Origin: Frankiales bacterium
GTDB lineage: Bacteria > Actinomycetota > Actinomycetes > Mycobacteriales > SCTD01
Assembly: GCA_025464695.1 (NCBI GenBank)
Contig: JAODNQ010000270.1
Location: 1 to 64,000, forward strand
DNA length: 64,000 nucleotides
Direction: 5' to 3'
The notes beneath the pieces were generated by a model. The model worked only from the letters and a program-made list of their open reading frames with translations. It was not told where the DNA came from and did no database searches. This document shows, in pieces, positions 1-8,108 of this stretch (positions are counted from its first letter, which is position 1; each line of letters starts with the position of its first letter). The position numbers were made by a program, and so were the translations under genes.

Positions 1-108
1 CGGGGCGGCACCCGGGCGGGCCGCCGCGGGGGCAGCGACGGAGCGCGCGGCAGCGGGCGCGGCGACGGCGTCGGGGTCGACGCTGCGCAGGCGGGTGGGC
101 AGCTTCAC
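1..108 (-). CDS. cpaF: CpaF-like Tad pilus secretion ATPase, N-terminal fragment
   Basis: A GTG start at 108 overlaps the TGA stop of the CpaE gene (GTGA) and opens a frame that runs off the window edge. Only about 36 codons are visible, an Ala/Pro-rich N-terminus beginning MKLPTRLRSVDPDA. No ATPase motif is inside the window. The call rests on position: in Tad loci the type II/IV secretion ATPase CpaF/TadA normally follows CpaE in the same operon. It is partial and the product is inferred from context. Confidence 0.6.
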   Translation of the reverse strand, partial: MKLPTRLRSVDPDAVAAPAAARSVAAPAAARPGAAP

Positions 109-1379
109 GAGGTCGCTCCGGGGACGAGGGCGCGGCCGAGGCGGGTCAGGCCGGACGCGAGGACGGGGAGGGGGTCGGACCGGACCGGCGCCGGCAGGGA
201 GGCGAACGGCAGCACCGGCCCGAGGGCCTTGACGAGGGCCTTGGCCGCGGGCGACCTCGGCTCGGACCGCAGCAGCGCCCGGCCGGTGTTGAGGGACCGG
301 GACACCGCGCGGTCGAGCGGCAGGGTCGCGACGAAGCCGCCCGAGAACGCCTCCTGCGCCTGCTTGACATCGAGGCCGAGGTCGGGCTCGACCTTGTTCA
401 GCACGAGCCGGCGCACGCCCTCGTCCACGCCCAGCTGGTCGAGCACCCGCAGCAGGTCGGTGAGGCCGCGCAGCGCCGGGACGTCGAGGGTGGCGACCAC
501 GGGGGCGACGTCCGCCCGCTCTGCCGCGGCCAGGGTGACGTCGTCGAGGGAGGAGGCGGTGTCGAGCACGACGACGTCGTAGTGGTCGACCAGCACGTCG
601 AGCAGCTCCGCGACGTCGTCGCCGGTGACCAGCTCCCCGAGGGTCGGGTCCTGGGGCGACAGCAGGACGTCGATCCCGAGGTCGGTCGCGCGGTGCACGA
701 GGGCGCCGAGGTGCTCGACCAGCGCGTCGGGCGCCAGCCGCCGGCCCTTGGCGTCGTAGAGGCCGTCGTAGACCGAGTGGGGGTGGCGGACCTGGAGAGC
801 GGCGGCGAGGCGCCCGCCGCGCAGGTCGAGGTCGACCAGCAGCACCCGGCGTCCGCCGTCGGCGAGGGCGACGGCGAGGCTGGTGGCGAGGAACGTCTTG
901 CCGCTGCCGCCCGCGGCGGACAGCACGGTGACGACGAGGCCGGGCTCCGGGGGGAGCGGCTCGGGCTCGGGCTCGACCGCGACGACCTCCTCCTCGACGA
1001 GGGCAACGCCGTCGAGCTCGGCCAGCGTCTCGTCCAGCAGGTCGAGCAGCGCGTCCGCGTCGCCCGCGGTGCACCAGCCGACGACGCCCACACCCGTGAG
1101 GGCGCGGACGTCGACGGGCCCGGGCGCGACGGCGGCGAGCAGGGGGGCGCCGGGGTGCTCGCTGCTCCAGCGGCCGGCCCGGCGCAGGCCCGCGGCGGAG
1201 AACTCGCGCGGGCCGAGCACGAGCAGGTCGGCGTCGACGCCGCCGAGGTCGAAGTCGGAGGAGCGGCGCACCTCGACCACCTCGACGTCGCGCAGCTGCG
1301 CGGCCGCCGCGCGCACGGCGGCCAGGACGCCGCTCGTCCGGTCGACGACGGCGACGACCGCGACGTCGCCGTCGGTCAC
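105..1379 (-). CDS. cpaE: CpaE/TadZ-like ParA-family ATPase of the Tad pilus
   Basis: The 424-residue protein has an N-terminal receiver-like region (about 1-120), a Glu/Pro linker (about 130-146) and a ParA/MinD-type ATPase domain. A deviant Walker A (SAAGGSGKT, Lys161) and a LLVDLDLRGG switch segment are visible. CpaE/TadZ proteins localise the Tad (Flp) pilus machine at the inner membrane. The GTG start overlaps the stop of the upstream CpaB gene, and the next gene overlaps in the same way, so CpaB, CpaE and CpaF look translationally coupled. Family assignment is strong; the exact role is inferred from the operon. Confidence 0.87.
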   Translation of the reverse strand: MTDGDVAVVAVVDRTSGVLAAVRAAAAQLRDVEVVEVRRSSDFDLGGVDADLLVLGPREFSAAGLRRAGRWSSEHPGAPLLAAVAPGPVDVRALTGVGVVGWCTAGDADALLDLLDETLAELDGVALVEEEVVAVEPEPEPLPPEPGLVVTVLSAAGGSGKTFLATSLAVALADGGRRVLLVDLDLRGGRLAAALQVRHPHSVYDGLYDAKGRRLAPDALVEHLGALVHRATDLGIDVLLSPQDPTLGELVTGDDVAELLDVLVDHYDVVVLDTASSLDDVTLAAAERADVAPVVATLDVPALRGLTDLLRVLDQLGVDEGVRRLVLNKVEPDLGLDVKQAQEAFSGGFVATLPLDRAVSRSLNTGRALLRSEPRSPAAKALVKALGPVLPFASLPAPVRSDPLPVLASGLTRLGRALVPGATS

Positions 1380-2149
1380 CGGTTGGAGCCCAGGACGTCG
1401 GCGGGCGTGACACCACCCGTGGTGTGGGGCTTGCCGTCCTGGCTGGAGGCGAGGGCGAGGTAGATGGAGCCGAGGGTGGTGGCGTTCACGACCTTCTCGG
1501 CCTCGCGCGGGCTGAGGTCGAGCACGGCGACGACCTGGCCGGCGTCGGCCCCGGGAGCGGCCTGGGCGTCGTCGGAGGCGCCGCTCGGGTCGGCCACGCG
1601 CACCGACATGACCCGCACACCGGAGGCGAACAGCTTCGTCGTCGAGGCGCCGGCCGCAGCGGTGTCGCCGGTGCTGCTGGAGCCACCGCCGGCCGCCGAG
1701 CCGCCGCTGTAGGTGACGAACAGGTCGACGGCGCTGCCCGGGGTGACGTAGCGGGCGACGCCCGGGGTGAGCGCGACGCCGAGTGCGAGAGCGACCCGGC
1801 CCTTGGCGGCCGTGACGGTGGTGCCGCTGCCGGGCTCGCCGAACATGGCGGCGGTGAGCTGCGTGCCCTTGCCCAGCGGGCCCAGCAGGACCTTGCCCTG
1901 CACGCCGGTCAGGTCCGCGAGGGCGCCCTCCGCGACGTACAGCCGCGGCACCTTCTTCACGGCGACCTGCGCGCTGAGGTCGGACGCGAGCGCGCCGGCC
2001 TGCACGGCGTCGCCGGCGACCAGCACCGCCACCGTCTGCTTGCCCTCGGCGACCCGGCTGTCAACCCGGCTGCCGTAGACGAAGACCATCCCGAAGCCGA
2101 TCAGGGCGACCAGCAGGCCGACGAGGACCGTCACGTTGAGCTTGCGCAT
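1376..2149 (-). CDS. cpaB: CpaB/RcpC-like SAF-domain pilus assembly protein
   Basis: 257 residues: one N-terminal membrane anchor (about residues 5-26), then a SAF domain (about 38-110), then the RcpC/CpaB periplasmic region with a Gly/Ser/Ala/Thr-rich low-complexity loop near the middle. CpaB stabilises the outer part of Tad pilus machines in Gram-negatives; in monoderm actinobacteria it is a membrane-anchored extracytoplasmic factor of less certain role. An AGGAG ribosome site precedes the ATG. The stop overlaps the CpaE start. Confidence 0.85.
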   Translation of the reverse strand: MRKLNVTVLVGLLVALIGFGMVFVYGSRVDSRVAEGKQTVAVLVAGDAVQAGALASDLSAQVAVKKVPRLYVAEGALADLTGVQGKVLLGPLGKGTQLTAAMFGEPGSGTTVTAAKGRVALALGVALTPGVARYVTPGSAVDLFVTYSGGSAAGGGSSSTGDTAAAGASTTKLFASGVRVMSVRVADPSGASDDAQAAPGADAGQVVAVLDLSPREAEKVVNATTLGSIYLALASSQDGKPHTTGGVTPADVLGSNR

Positions 2150-2152
2150 CTT

Positions 2153-2599
2153 CTACTCCTGGCAGCTGGTGGCCGAGGCCGACAGCGTCTTGGCGGACCC
2201 GTCGACCAGGAGCCCCGCGAAGGGCCCCATGTCGAGGGAGCTGGTGAGCACGACGGTGGTGCGGGAGCCGCTGGGGCAGCCGGCGTCGGAGGTGCCGGTC
2301 GTGGTGACTGTCGTCAGGGTCCCGAGGCCGCTGTAGGCGTTGCGGGCCTCCGCCTCGACCGCGCTGAGAGAGGGCAGGGTGCCGGCCGCGACCGTCGTCG
2401 CGCTGCCCGGGACGGTGCGCAGGACGGCCGCCCGGCTGCTGGCGTAGCGGACGCTGTCGCCGACGGCGCTCCCCAGCCGCAGCCGCTCGACGAACAGGGC
2501 GCCGAGCGGCAGGACCAGCCCGAGCAGCGAGACGAGCAGGGTCATGACGAGGGCGAGCTCGAGGGCCGCGACGCCGGCGTCACCGCGCGGCCGGGTCAC
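2153..2599 (-). CDS. TadE-like pseudopilin family protein
   Basis: 148 residues beginning MTRPRGDAGVAALELALV, the classic TadE layout: a short basic lead, a Gly-x-x-x-x-Glu processing-like segment and one long hydrophobic helix, followed by a small extracytoplasmic domain with a Cys pair (in GCPSG and near the C-terminus). TadE-type proteins are minor pseudopilins processed by a prepilin peptidase. The GTG start overlaps the stop of the second TadE-like gene upstream. No prepilin peptidase or major Flp pilin gene is visible here. Confidence 0.8.
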   Translation of the reverse strand: MTRPRGDAGVAALELALVMTLLVSLLGLVLPLGALFVERLRLGSAVGDSVRYASSRAAVLRTVPGSATTVAAGTLPSLSAVEAEARNAYSGLGTLTTVTTTGTSDAGCPSGSRTTVVLTSSLDMGPFAGLLVDGSAKTLSASATSCQE

Positions 2600-3078
2600 T
2601 CGAGCCGCCCGGTCTTGCTCGCCGTGACGGTCCCGAGCGGGGTGCCCAGGTCGACCGCGTGCCCGGCGAGCAGCGACAGCACGCCGTCGACCAGGTCGGC
2701 CGCGGCGTGGACGGCGGGGACGTCGTAGGTGAGGGTCAGCTGCACCGCGACGCCCTGCTTCTTGGTCACGGACGGCACGCCGAGCGCCACCGACGTCGGG
2801 CTGCCGAGGACCCCGCCGAACAGCCCGGTCACGGAGGTGGTGACCTTCGCCTTGTTCGGGTAGCGGCTGGTGTTGCCGGTGACGTCGTCGAGGTAGCTGG
2901 TGGTGCCGCGCAGGGTCGCGGTGCGCAGCCCGACGGCGGCGGCGTGGTCGGCGAGCGCGGCGTAGGTGAGCCGCAGCCCGAACAGCAGGATCCCGCCGAG
3001 CAGCGCGAGGGCCAGCGGCAGCACGAGCGCCGCCTCGACGGTGGTGGCGCCTCGGTCGCGGCGCAGGAACGCGGTCAC
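2596..3078 (-). CDS. TadE-like pseudopilin family protein, second copy
   Basis: About 160 residues starting VTAFLRRDRGATTVEAALVL: a basic lead, Gly then Glu in the processing motif, and a single N-terminal hydrophobic helix, as in TadE. The remainder is a predicted extracytoplasmic domain with many Val/Thr strands. GTG at 3078 was chosen because it overlaps the TGA stop of the TadG-like gene (GTGA) and places the TadE motif at the N-terminus. Frame-compatible upstream sequence belongs to the TadG gene read in another frame. Confidence 0.78.
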   Translation of the reverse strand: MTAFLRRDRGATTVEAALVLPLALALLGGILLFGLRLTYAALADHAAAVGLRTATLRGTTSYLDDVTGNTSRYPNKAKVTTSVTGLFGGVLGSPTSVALGVPSVTKKQGVAVQLTLTYDVPAVHAAADLVDGVLSLLAGHAVDLGTPLGTVTASKTGRLE

Positions 3079-4250
3079 TTGGCCAGCTGGGCGCGGAACA
3101 GCCGGTTCACGCACGTCTGCGTGACCGGGACGGTGGTCAGGCCCGGGAGGCCGAGGACCTCCTTGGACAGGCAGGCGACCAGGTCGGTCCGCCCGTCCGG
3201 GTTGATCTGCAGGGCGTTCGACAGGTCGTCGATCAGGTCCTGCGTGGCCAGCAGGCAGGTGCCGACCGGCTTGGTCACCGTAGGCACCGTGACGGGCGCC
3301 GTCAGCGGGCCCAGCAGCAGCGACGTGAGACCGGTGACCAGCGACGACAGCTGGCCGTTGATGACGCCGAGGGTGCCGTCGAGGTAGGAGGCGAGCTCGG
3401 CGACCGTCTTCTGGCCGACCAGGTAGCGCAGCGCGTTGAGGACGAGCTGCAGCGTGGTGACGACGAGCTTCTCGGTGGGGCTCAGGGCGGTCCCCACGGC
3501 GTTGAGCGGGGCCGTGAGCAGTGGCGCGCCCAGCAGGGTGCCGAGCTGGGCGACGTCGGGCAGCAGGGCCTTGAACTGGCGGCGCGCGTCGGCGGTGGCG
3601 ACCGAGGAGGTGGGGGAGGAAGCGCCGGGGAGCAGGGCGTCCAGCGGCCCGTTCACCGAGTAGCCGAGCGTCACCCGCACGCCGTTGTGGGCGAGGGCGG
3701 GCACGAGGCGGTCGACGGCGTTCGTGACGTCGATCGCACTGGTGATCTGGGTGCCGATGAGCGGGGCGAGCAGCCCGCCCAGCAGCGACGTCAGCCGGTC
3801 GGTGACCGGACCGGTCAGGGTGGTGACCGCCGTCGCCAGCCCGGCGGTGCAGCTGCTGAAGACCGGGTCGGGCGTGTAGACCGCGGCGCAGGTCGGGGGG
3901 CTGGCGAAGGCCTGCGCCAGCGGCGACGTGCTGGTCGTGCCCCGTGCGGCCAGGGCGGAGGTGCAGGCCCGGCCCGTGCTGCCGAGCACCGGCAGGGCGG
4001 TCTCGGGCAGGGGCAGCAGCTCGTTGACCAGGCCGTTGCCGAGCAGGGTGTCGACGTCGAGCAGGGCGAGGGACGCCGCACCGGCGAGGGCGCCGGAGTC
4101 GGCGGCCCGCTGCATCTCCTCGGCGACCCCGCTGCGGGTGTACGCCGTCAGGCCGAGGGCGGCGACGGGCAGCAGCACGAAGCACACGAGCAGGGCGGTG
4201 AGCACGGCCACGACGCCGTCGTCGCCGCGTCGTACGCGCTTGCTGAGCAC
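3075..4250 (-). CDS. TadG-like (pilus locus) membrane-anchored protein
   Basis: 391 residues starting VLSKRVRRGDDGVVAVL, followed by a hydrophobic helix and then AEEMQRAADSGALAGA, the Tad_N (TadG N-terminal) signature where Asp/Ala/Gly residues follow the helix. The rest is a long extracytoplasmic region rich in Leu/Thr/Val with few Cys. GTG at 4250 is preceded by AGGGGG at a good distance; the open frame extends upstream, but that sequence overlaps the DsrE gene and has no Tad features. It is probably the first gene of the visible pilus operon. Confidence 0.78.
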   Translation of the reverse strand: MLSKRVRRGDDGVVAVLTALLVCFVLLPVAALGLTAYTRSGVAEEMQRAADSGALAGAASLALLDVDTLLGNGLVNELLPLPETALPVLGSTGRACTSALAARGTTSTSPLAQAFASPPTCAAVYTPDPVFSSCTAGLATAVTTLTGPVTDRLTSLLGGLLAPLIGTQITSAIDVTNAVDRLVPALAHNGVRVTLGYSVNGPLDALLPGASSPTSSVATADARRQFKALLPDVAQLGTLLGAPLLTAPLNAVGTALSPTEKLVVTTLQLVLNALRYLVGQKTVAELASYLDGTLGVINGQLSSLVTGLTSLLLGPLTAPVTVPTVTKPVGTCLLATQDLIDDLSNALQINPDGRTDLVACLSKEVLGLPGLTTVPVTQTCVNRLFRAQLAK

Positions 4251-4338
4251 CTGTCCCCCTCCCGCGTCTGTCGGACCCAGACGACATCGGCGGGCGGGGG
4301 TGGTGCCTGGATGACCAGTTCGGACTAGGCCGGCCGGC

Positions 4339-4695
4339 TCAGTACACGAGCGCCTGAGCGCCCTCCTGCAGCACCTCGTCGAGGAAGGCCGCGGCGCCCG
4401 CCAGCCGCACCCCGGGCAGGACGTCGTCCGGCCCGAGGTCGCGCCGGGCGGCGCACTGGGTGCAGAGCGTGACGGTGCCCCCGAGCAGGACGGCGTCGCG
4501 CAGGTCCGACAGCGGTGCGCTGTGGGCGAGGACGACGTCGTGCCCGGGGACGGCGAGCCAGGCGGCCTCACCCGTCAGCCACAGCGACGTCGGGACGCCG
4601 CTGGCCACCGCCGTCGCGGCGACGGTGAGCGCCTGTCCGCAGCGCTCGGGGGCGTCGGCGCCGGCGGTGGCCTTGACGACGAGGCTGCGGGTCAC
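4339..4695 (-). CDS. DsrE family protein
   Basis: 118 residues with the DsrE/DsrF alpha-beta fold pattern: a first strand LVVKATAGAD, a helix, a strand TSLWLTGEAAW and the TLCTQCAARR segment carrying two cysteines in the usual position. Related proteins act in sulfur relay or are of unknown function. GTG at 4695 lies 6 nt downstream of a TAGGCT -10 box on the minus strand, so the transcript is probably leaderless. It is a monocistronic gene beside the Tad operon. Confidence 0.75.
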   Translation of the reverse strand: MTRSLVVKATAGADAPERCGQALTVAATAVASGVPTSLWLTGEAAWLAVPGHDVVLAHSAPLSDLRDAVLLGGTVTLCTQCAARRDLGPDDVLPGVRLAGAAAFLDEVLQEGAQALVY

Positions 4696-4701
4696 GCGAG
4701 G

Positions 4702-4707
4702 AGCCTA
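4702..4707 (-). promoter_or_regulatory. -10 box of leaderless DsrE gene
   Basis: The minus strand reads TAGGCT, then 6 nt, then the GTG start at 4695. That spacing puts transcription initiation at or next to the start codon, the leaderless arrangement common in actinobacteria. Confidence 0.5.
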
Positions 4708-4715
4708 GGCAGGCC

Positions 4716-5270
4716 TCAGCGCGCGGCGGTCCGGCGGCGGGTCAGCCCGCCCACGGTGCTGCGGGCGTTGCGCCACTCGAGCAGGATCGAGGCCTGCCGA
4801 GCGAGGGCGGCGAGCGCCCCGACCTGCTCCACCGTCAGCTGGCGCGGCTGCAGGTCCAGGACGCAGACCGCGCCGAGGGCGTGGCCCTCGCGGGTGCGGA
4901 TCGCGGCACCGGTGTAGTGCCGCAGGCCGGAGGCGCTGATGGCGACGTTCCCGCGGGTCCGGGGGTCGACGGCGAGGTCGGGGATCTCGAGCGGCTCCTG
5001 CTGCAGGATCGTGTAGGAGCAGATCGCGTCGTCCCGGACGACGGACAGCACCTTCCGGTCGACGCCGTGCGCGGCGGCCGACACCTGCTCGTCCTCGTCG
5101 AGGAAGTTGATGCTCGCCATCGGGGCGCCGGTGATGTACGCCGCCAGGTGCACGAGGTCGTCGAAGGCGTCCTCCGCGTCGATCCCGAGCGCACGGCTGC
5201 GGTAGAGGGCTTGCAGTCGCTCGGCTTCGTCGATCGGCCGAGGGGGGGCGACTGCCACGGGCTGCTTCAT
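4716..5270 (-). CDS. GAF domain-containing protein
   Basis: 184 residues. Residues about 20-165 match a GAF domain of the type seen in sensor histidine kinases and phosphodiesterases: ITGAPMASINFLDEDEQ, a DDAICSYTILQ segment, then EIPDLAVDPRTRGN and the Gly-rich AVCVLDLQPRQLT. No output domain is present, so it may sense a small molecule or redox state and act on a partner. The ATG at 5270 has AAGGTG upstream. It is divergent from the DUF916 gene. Confidence 0.78.
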   Translation of the reverse strand: MKQPVAVAPPRPIDEAERLQALYRSRALGIDAEDAFDDLVHLAAYITGAPMASINFLDEDEQVSAAAHGVDRKVLSVVRDDAICSYTILQQEPLEIPDLAVDPRTRGNVAISASGLRHYTGAAIRTREGHALGAVCVLDLQPRQLTVEQVGALAALARQASILLEWRNARSTVGGLTRRRTAAR

Positions 5271-5460
5271 GGCACACCTTCCTTGGAGACCGGCGCGTTG
5301 CCGGCGTCGAGGACCTGATCGGCGGCGGCGACGGCCGCGTGCAGCGCGCAGCAGGGCGGACCTGAAGATGACGCAGAGTGAGGACCTGCGGCGACCAGTC
5401 TCTTCGGACCACGGGCAACTGGCCCGCCATCGGCTTCCTGCTCCGGCGGGATCGTGCCCG

Positions 5461-5466
5461 TACCCT
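5461..5466 (+). promoter_or_regulatory. -10 box of the DUF916 gene
   Basis: TACCCT lies 6 nt upstream of the GTG start at 5473, consistent with leaderless transcription. It also supports the start choice, which begins exactly at the signal peptide. Confidence 0.45.
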
Positions 5467-5472
5467 CCGCCC

Positions 5473-6441
5473 GTGCGCCGGACCCTGCTGCTGCTCCTGC
5501 TCGTCCTCCTGGTCCCGGCTGGAGCGTCCGCGCAGGTCCCGGACGGGCCACAGGGCGTCGGCGTCGTCCCCGCCCCCGACGACCCGCGGCGCAGCCCGAG
5601 TGGCACGTTCCTCGAGCTCGGCCGGGTCCAGGCGGGCGTCGCGGTGGTCGGCACCGTCGTCGTGCGCAACCAGGGCAGCGCGTCGCGACTGGTGCTGCTC
5701 TACGCCAGCGACGCCCTGCCCTCGCGCGGCGGCGGGTTCGCCTTCACCGACCGGCTGGCCCCGGACAAGGAGGTCGGCCGCTGGCTGACTCTCGCCACCG
5801 ACCACGTCACGGTGCCGGCGTCCGGCGAGGCCCGCGTCGGCTACCGGCTCGTGGTCCCGAGCGGCACGCAGGGCGGCGAGTACGTGGGCGGCGTCGTCGC
5901 GGAGCCGCCGCCGCCGACCGGCTCCGGCGTGCGCACCACCACCCGCGTGGCCATGTCGGTCTACCTGACCGTCCCCGGTGGAGCCCCAGGTGCGACACCG
6001 GGTCGCGGCCGTCCGGACGGCCGGCTCGTGCTCGACGACGTGCAGCCGGGGAAGAAGGGTGGCCGGACCTGCCCGGTGGTCCGCTACAGCAACGACAGCC
6101 AGCAGGTGCTCGACCCGTCGCTCGAGGTCAGCACCAATGGAACCTTCGGCGGATCCTCCTACCGGCGGGCCCGCACGGGAGCGGTCCTGCCGGGCAGCTC
6201 CGCGCGCGTTCCGCTGCCCTGCCTGGACCGGCCCCTCGGCCCGAGCACGCTCCGTGTCCGGCTCCGGACCCCGGAGGGGGTCACGACGGACCAGTCCAGG
6301 GACCTGTACGTGCCGTGGCCGGTCGTCGTCTCGCTGCTGCTCCTGCTCCTGCTGCTGGCCGCCGTCGTCACCACCGGCGCGCGTGGCCTGCTCGCCAAGC
6401 GCTCCGCAGGGCCGGTCGACGAGGGCAGTAGTCCTTCCTGA
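5473..6441 (+). CDS. DUF916-like surface protein (WxL-interacting type)
   Basis: About 322 residues: N-terminal signal peptide (VRRTLLLLLLVLLVPAGASA), a beta-rich extracytoplasmic part with the DUF916 pattern (a PSGTFLELG strand, VVVRNQG, an SVYLTVPG strand), a second Ig-like part with a CPVVRYSNDS segment, then one Leu-rich transmembrane helix near residues 280-302 and a short basic tail. In Firmicutes DUF916 proteins bind peptidoglycan and partner WxL-domain proteins. The following gene encodes a WxL-like protein, which supports that reading. GTG at 5473 was chosen because upstream in-frame codons do not look like protein and the promoter lies just before it. Confidence 0.75.
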   Translation: MRRTLLLLLLVLLVPAGASAQVPDGPQGVGVVPAPDDPRRSPSGTFLELGRVQAGVAVVGTVVVRNQGSASRLVLLYASDALPSRGGGFAFTDRLAPDKEVGRWLTLATDHVTVPASGEARVGYRLVVPSGTQGGEYVGGVVAEPPPPTGSGVRTTTRVAMSVYLTVPGGAPGATPGRGRPDGRLVLDDVQPGKKGGRTCPVVRYSNDSQQVLDPSLEVSTNGTFGGSSYRRARTGAVLPGSSARVPLPCLDRPLGPSTLRVRLRTPEGVTTDQSRDLYVPWPVVVSLLLLLLLLAAVVTTGARGLLAKRSAGPVDEGSSPS

Positions 6442-6551
6442 CCATGTCCTGCGTGGTCACGAAGGTCCATGGGGTCGGGGGCCCGGCGGAGCGATACCTG
6501 GTGTGACACACAGTGACCAGTCCGGTCGCCCCCCAGACCCAGGAGCTCCCC

Positions 6552-7094
6552 GTGCGCCTCGCCCTCGTCCCCGTCGCGGCCCTGTCCCTCGTCGCTGTCG
6601 CCGCCGGTCCTGCCCTGGCTGCCACGGGGACCGGCTCCGCGGTCACCGTCGTCACCGGCACCACCATCGCCGGCACCCTGAGCATCGCCGGAGTCGGTGC
6701 GGCGGCCTCGCTGTCGGGCGCTCCTGGCTCGTTCACCTCCGCAGCCGGCGTCACGGCCCTCACCGTCAGCGACCTCACCGGCAGCACGAACGGCTGGGCC
6801 GTCACTGCCACCTACTCCCCGGTCAGCGGCACCACCGACGTCGGCGGGGCGAACGTCCACGTCTCCACGGGCGGCGTCGTCCCGAACGCCCTCGGCGGCG
6901 TCCTCGCCTCCGCGGTCGCGACGGTCACCGACTCGGCGCTGGACACCCCCGTGACCGTGGCGACGACCGGCACCGCCGGCGGCTCCGGCATCACCGCGAT
7001 GACCGCCAGCTACAAGGTCCGCCTGCCCGTCACCGCGCAGGTCGGCAACGTCTTCGGCGGCCAGGTGACCTACACGGTCGCCAGCGTCCGCTAG
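6552..7094 (+). CDS. Secreted WxL-domain-like surface protein
   Basis: 180 residues with a signal peptide ending near ALAATG, then a single beta-rich domain. The segment LTVSDLTGSTNGWAVTAT resembles the core of WxL domains (V-x-D-x-x-G then Gly-Trp-x-Val), and the C-terminus ends in a strand YTVASVR. The GTG at 6552 is preceded by AGGAG; an in-frame ATG at 6513 would add 13 residues before the signal peptide. It sits just after the DUF916 gene, its usual partner, so both probably form a cell-wall-associated surface complex. Classical WxL motifs are only partly kept. Confidence 0.65.
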   Translation: MRLALVPVAALSLVAVAAGPALAATGTGSAVTVVTGTTIAGTLSIAGVGAAASLSGAPGSFTSAAGVTALTVSDLTGSTNGWAVTATYSPVSGTTDVGGANVHVSTGGVVPNALGGVLASAVATVTDSALDTPVTVATTGTAGGSGITAMTASYKVRLPVTAQVGNVFGGQVTYTVASVR

Positions 7095-7101
7095 CTCTCG
7101 C

Positions 7102-7107
7102 TAGTCT
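7102..7107 (+). promoter_or_regulatory. Possible -10 box before the 33-residue membrane peptide
   Basis: TAGTCT lies about 32 nt upstream of the GTG at 7140, and GAGAGG follows as a ribosome site. No convincing -35 is visible. Confidence 0.3.
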
Positions 7108-7139
7108 GGGGGCTCCGCTGACCCGAGAGGTGCCTCCAG

Positions 7140-7241
7140 GTGCTCGAGCTCGTCTACACGCTGCTGCTCGTGGCGATCTTCGCCTTCATCGCCTGGTTCT
7201 CCGTGTACGTCGTCTACAAGCTGTACCAGGGCCAGCGCTGA
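7140..7241 (+). CDS. 33-residue single-span membrane peptide
   Basis: A GTG start preceded by GAGAGG opens a 33-codon frame, MLELVYTLLLVAIFAFIAWF followed by SVYVVYKLYQGQR. It is one complete transmembrane helix with an aromatic-rich, basic C-terminal end. It lies between the WxL-like gene and the esterase gene on the same strand with its own candidate -10. Function unknown; it could be a small accessory subunit or regulator of the neighbouring surface system. Confidence 0.6.
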   Translation: MLELVYTLLLVAIFAFIAWFSVYVVYKLYQGQR

Positions 7242-7300
7242 GGCCCTAGGCTCTCGCCGGCTGACCTGTTCGAGGGGGTCTGACCGGGACTGAGGGGGGC

Positions 7301-8101
7301 GTGGCGGTGCGGCGTGCGGTCCTGCTCGCGCTCGTCCTGCTCGGGATCGTCGCTCCTGCGCGCGCCGGCTTCGCCCCGTCCGACGTCGCCCCACCCGTCG
7401 CGGCCCTGCCCGCGGTCGGCCTCCCGGCGTTCACCGGCCGGGTCGACTCCGGCGTCGACGGCCGGCCGTTCGTGCTCCACGTCCCGAAGGGCCTGCTCGG
7501 CCCCGCGCCGCTGCTGCTGGTCCTGCACGCGTACTCCCAGAGCGCCCGCACCATGCGCCCGTACACGCGCTTCGAGGAGCTGGCCGACCGCGCCGGCTTC
7601 GTCGTCGCCTTCCCCGACGGCCGCTCCGGGTCCTGGGACGCCGGCGGCTGCTGCGGCGTCGCCCGTGACGAGCGGGTCGACGACGTCGCCTACCTCGACG
7701 GCGTGCTCGCCGCGACCCGCGCCCGCGCCCTGGTCGACCCGCAGCGCATCGCCCTGACCGGCTTCTCGAACGGCGGCATGATGGCGCTGCGGTACGCGTG
7801 CGAGCGGGCCGACGTCGTCGCGTCGGTCGCCGTCGTGGCCGGCACGCTCGTCGCGCCCTGCACGCCGTCCGCCGGCGTCGACGTCCTCGACCTGCACGGC
7901 AGCGCCGACCGCACCGTCCCCGTCGACGGCGGACGCAACGAGAGCCTCTCGGCCGAGTTCCCCGCCGTCCGCCGCGCGCTGACGCCGTTCTCCCGCGCCG
8001 GCGGCGAGGTGCAGGTGCGGGTGCAGGCCGGCGAGGGGCACCACTGGGTCACAGGGGCGAGCGCCGCGGTGTGGGACTGGCTGAGGGACCACCCGAAGTA
8101 G
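7301..8101 (+). CDS. Secreted polyhydroxyalkanoate depolymerase/feruloyl esterase-like alpha/beta hydrolase
   Basis: 266 residues: a signal peptide (about 1-22), then an alpha/beta hydrolase of the LpqC/PHB-depolymerase-like esterase family. Visible features are the oxyanion-hole region LLLVLHAYSQ, the nucleophile elbow GFSNGGMM (catalytic Ser), the LDLHGSADRTVP segment that carries the acid residue, and a C-terminal GEGHHW with the catalytic His. It probably hydrolyses an ester substrate outside the cell. The start is GTG at 7301, right after GGGGGG; an in-frame GTG at 7307 is also possible. Confidence 0.78.
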   Translation: MAVRRAVLLALVLLGIVAPARAGFAPSDVAPPVAALPAVGLPAFTGRVDSGVDGRPFVLHVPKGLLGPAPLLLVLHAYSQSARTMRPYTRFEELADRAGFVVAFPDGRSGSWDAGGCCGVARDERVDDVAYLDGVLAATRARALVDPQRIALTGFSNGGMMALRYACERADVVASVAVVAGTLVAPCTPSAGVDVLDLHGSADRTVPVDGGRNESLSAEFPAVRRALTPFSRAGGEVQVRVQAGEGHHWVTGASAAVWDWLRDHPK

Positions 8102-8108
8102 CGGCACC

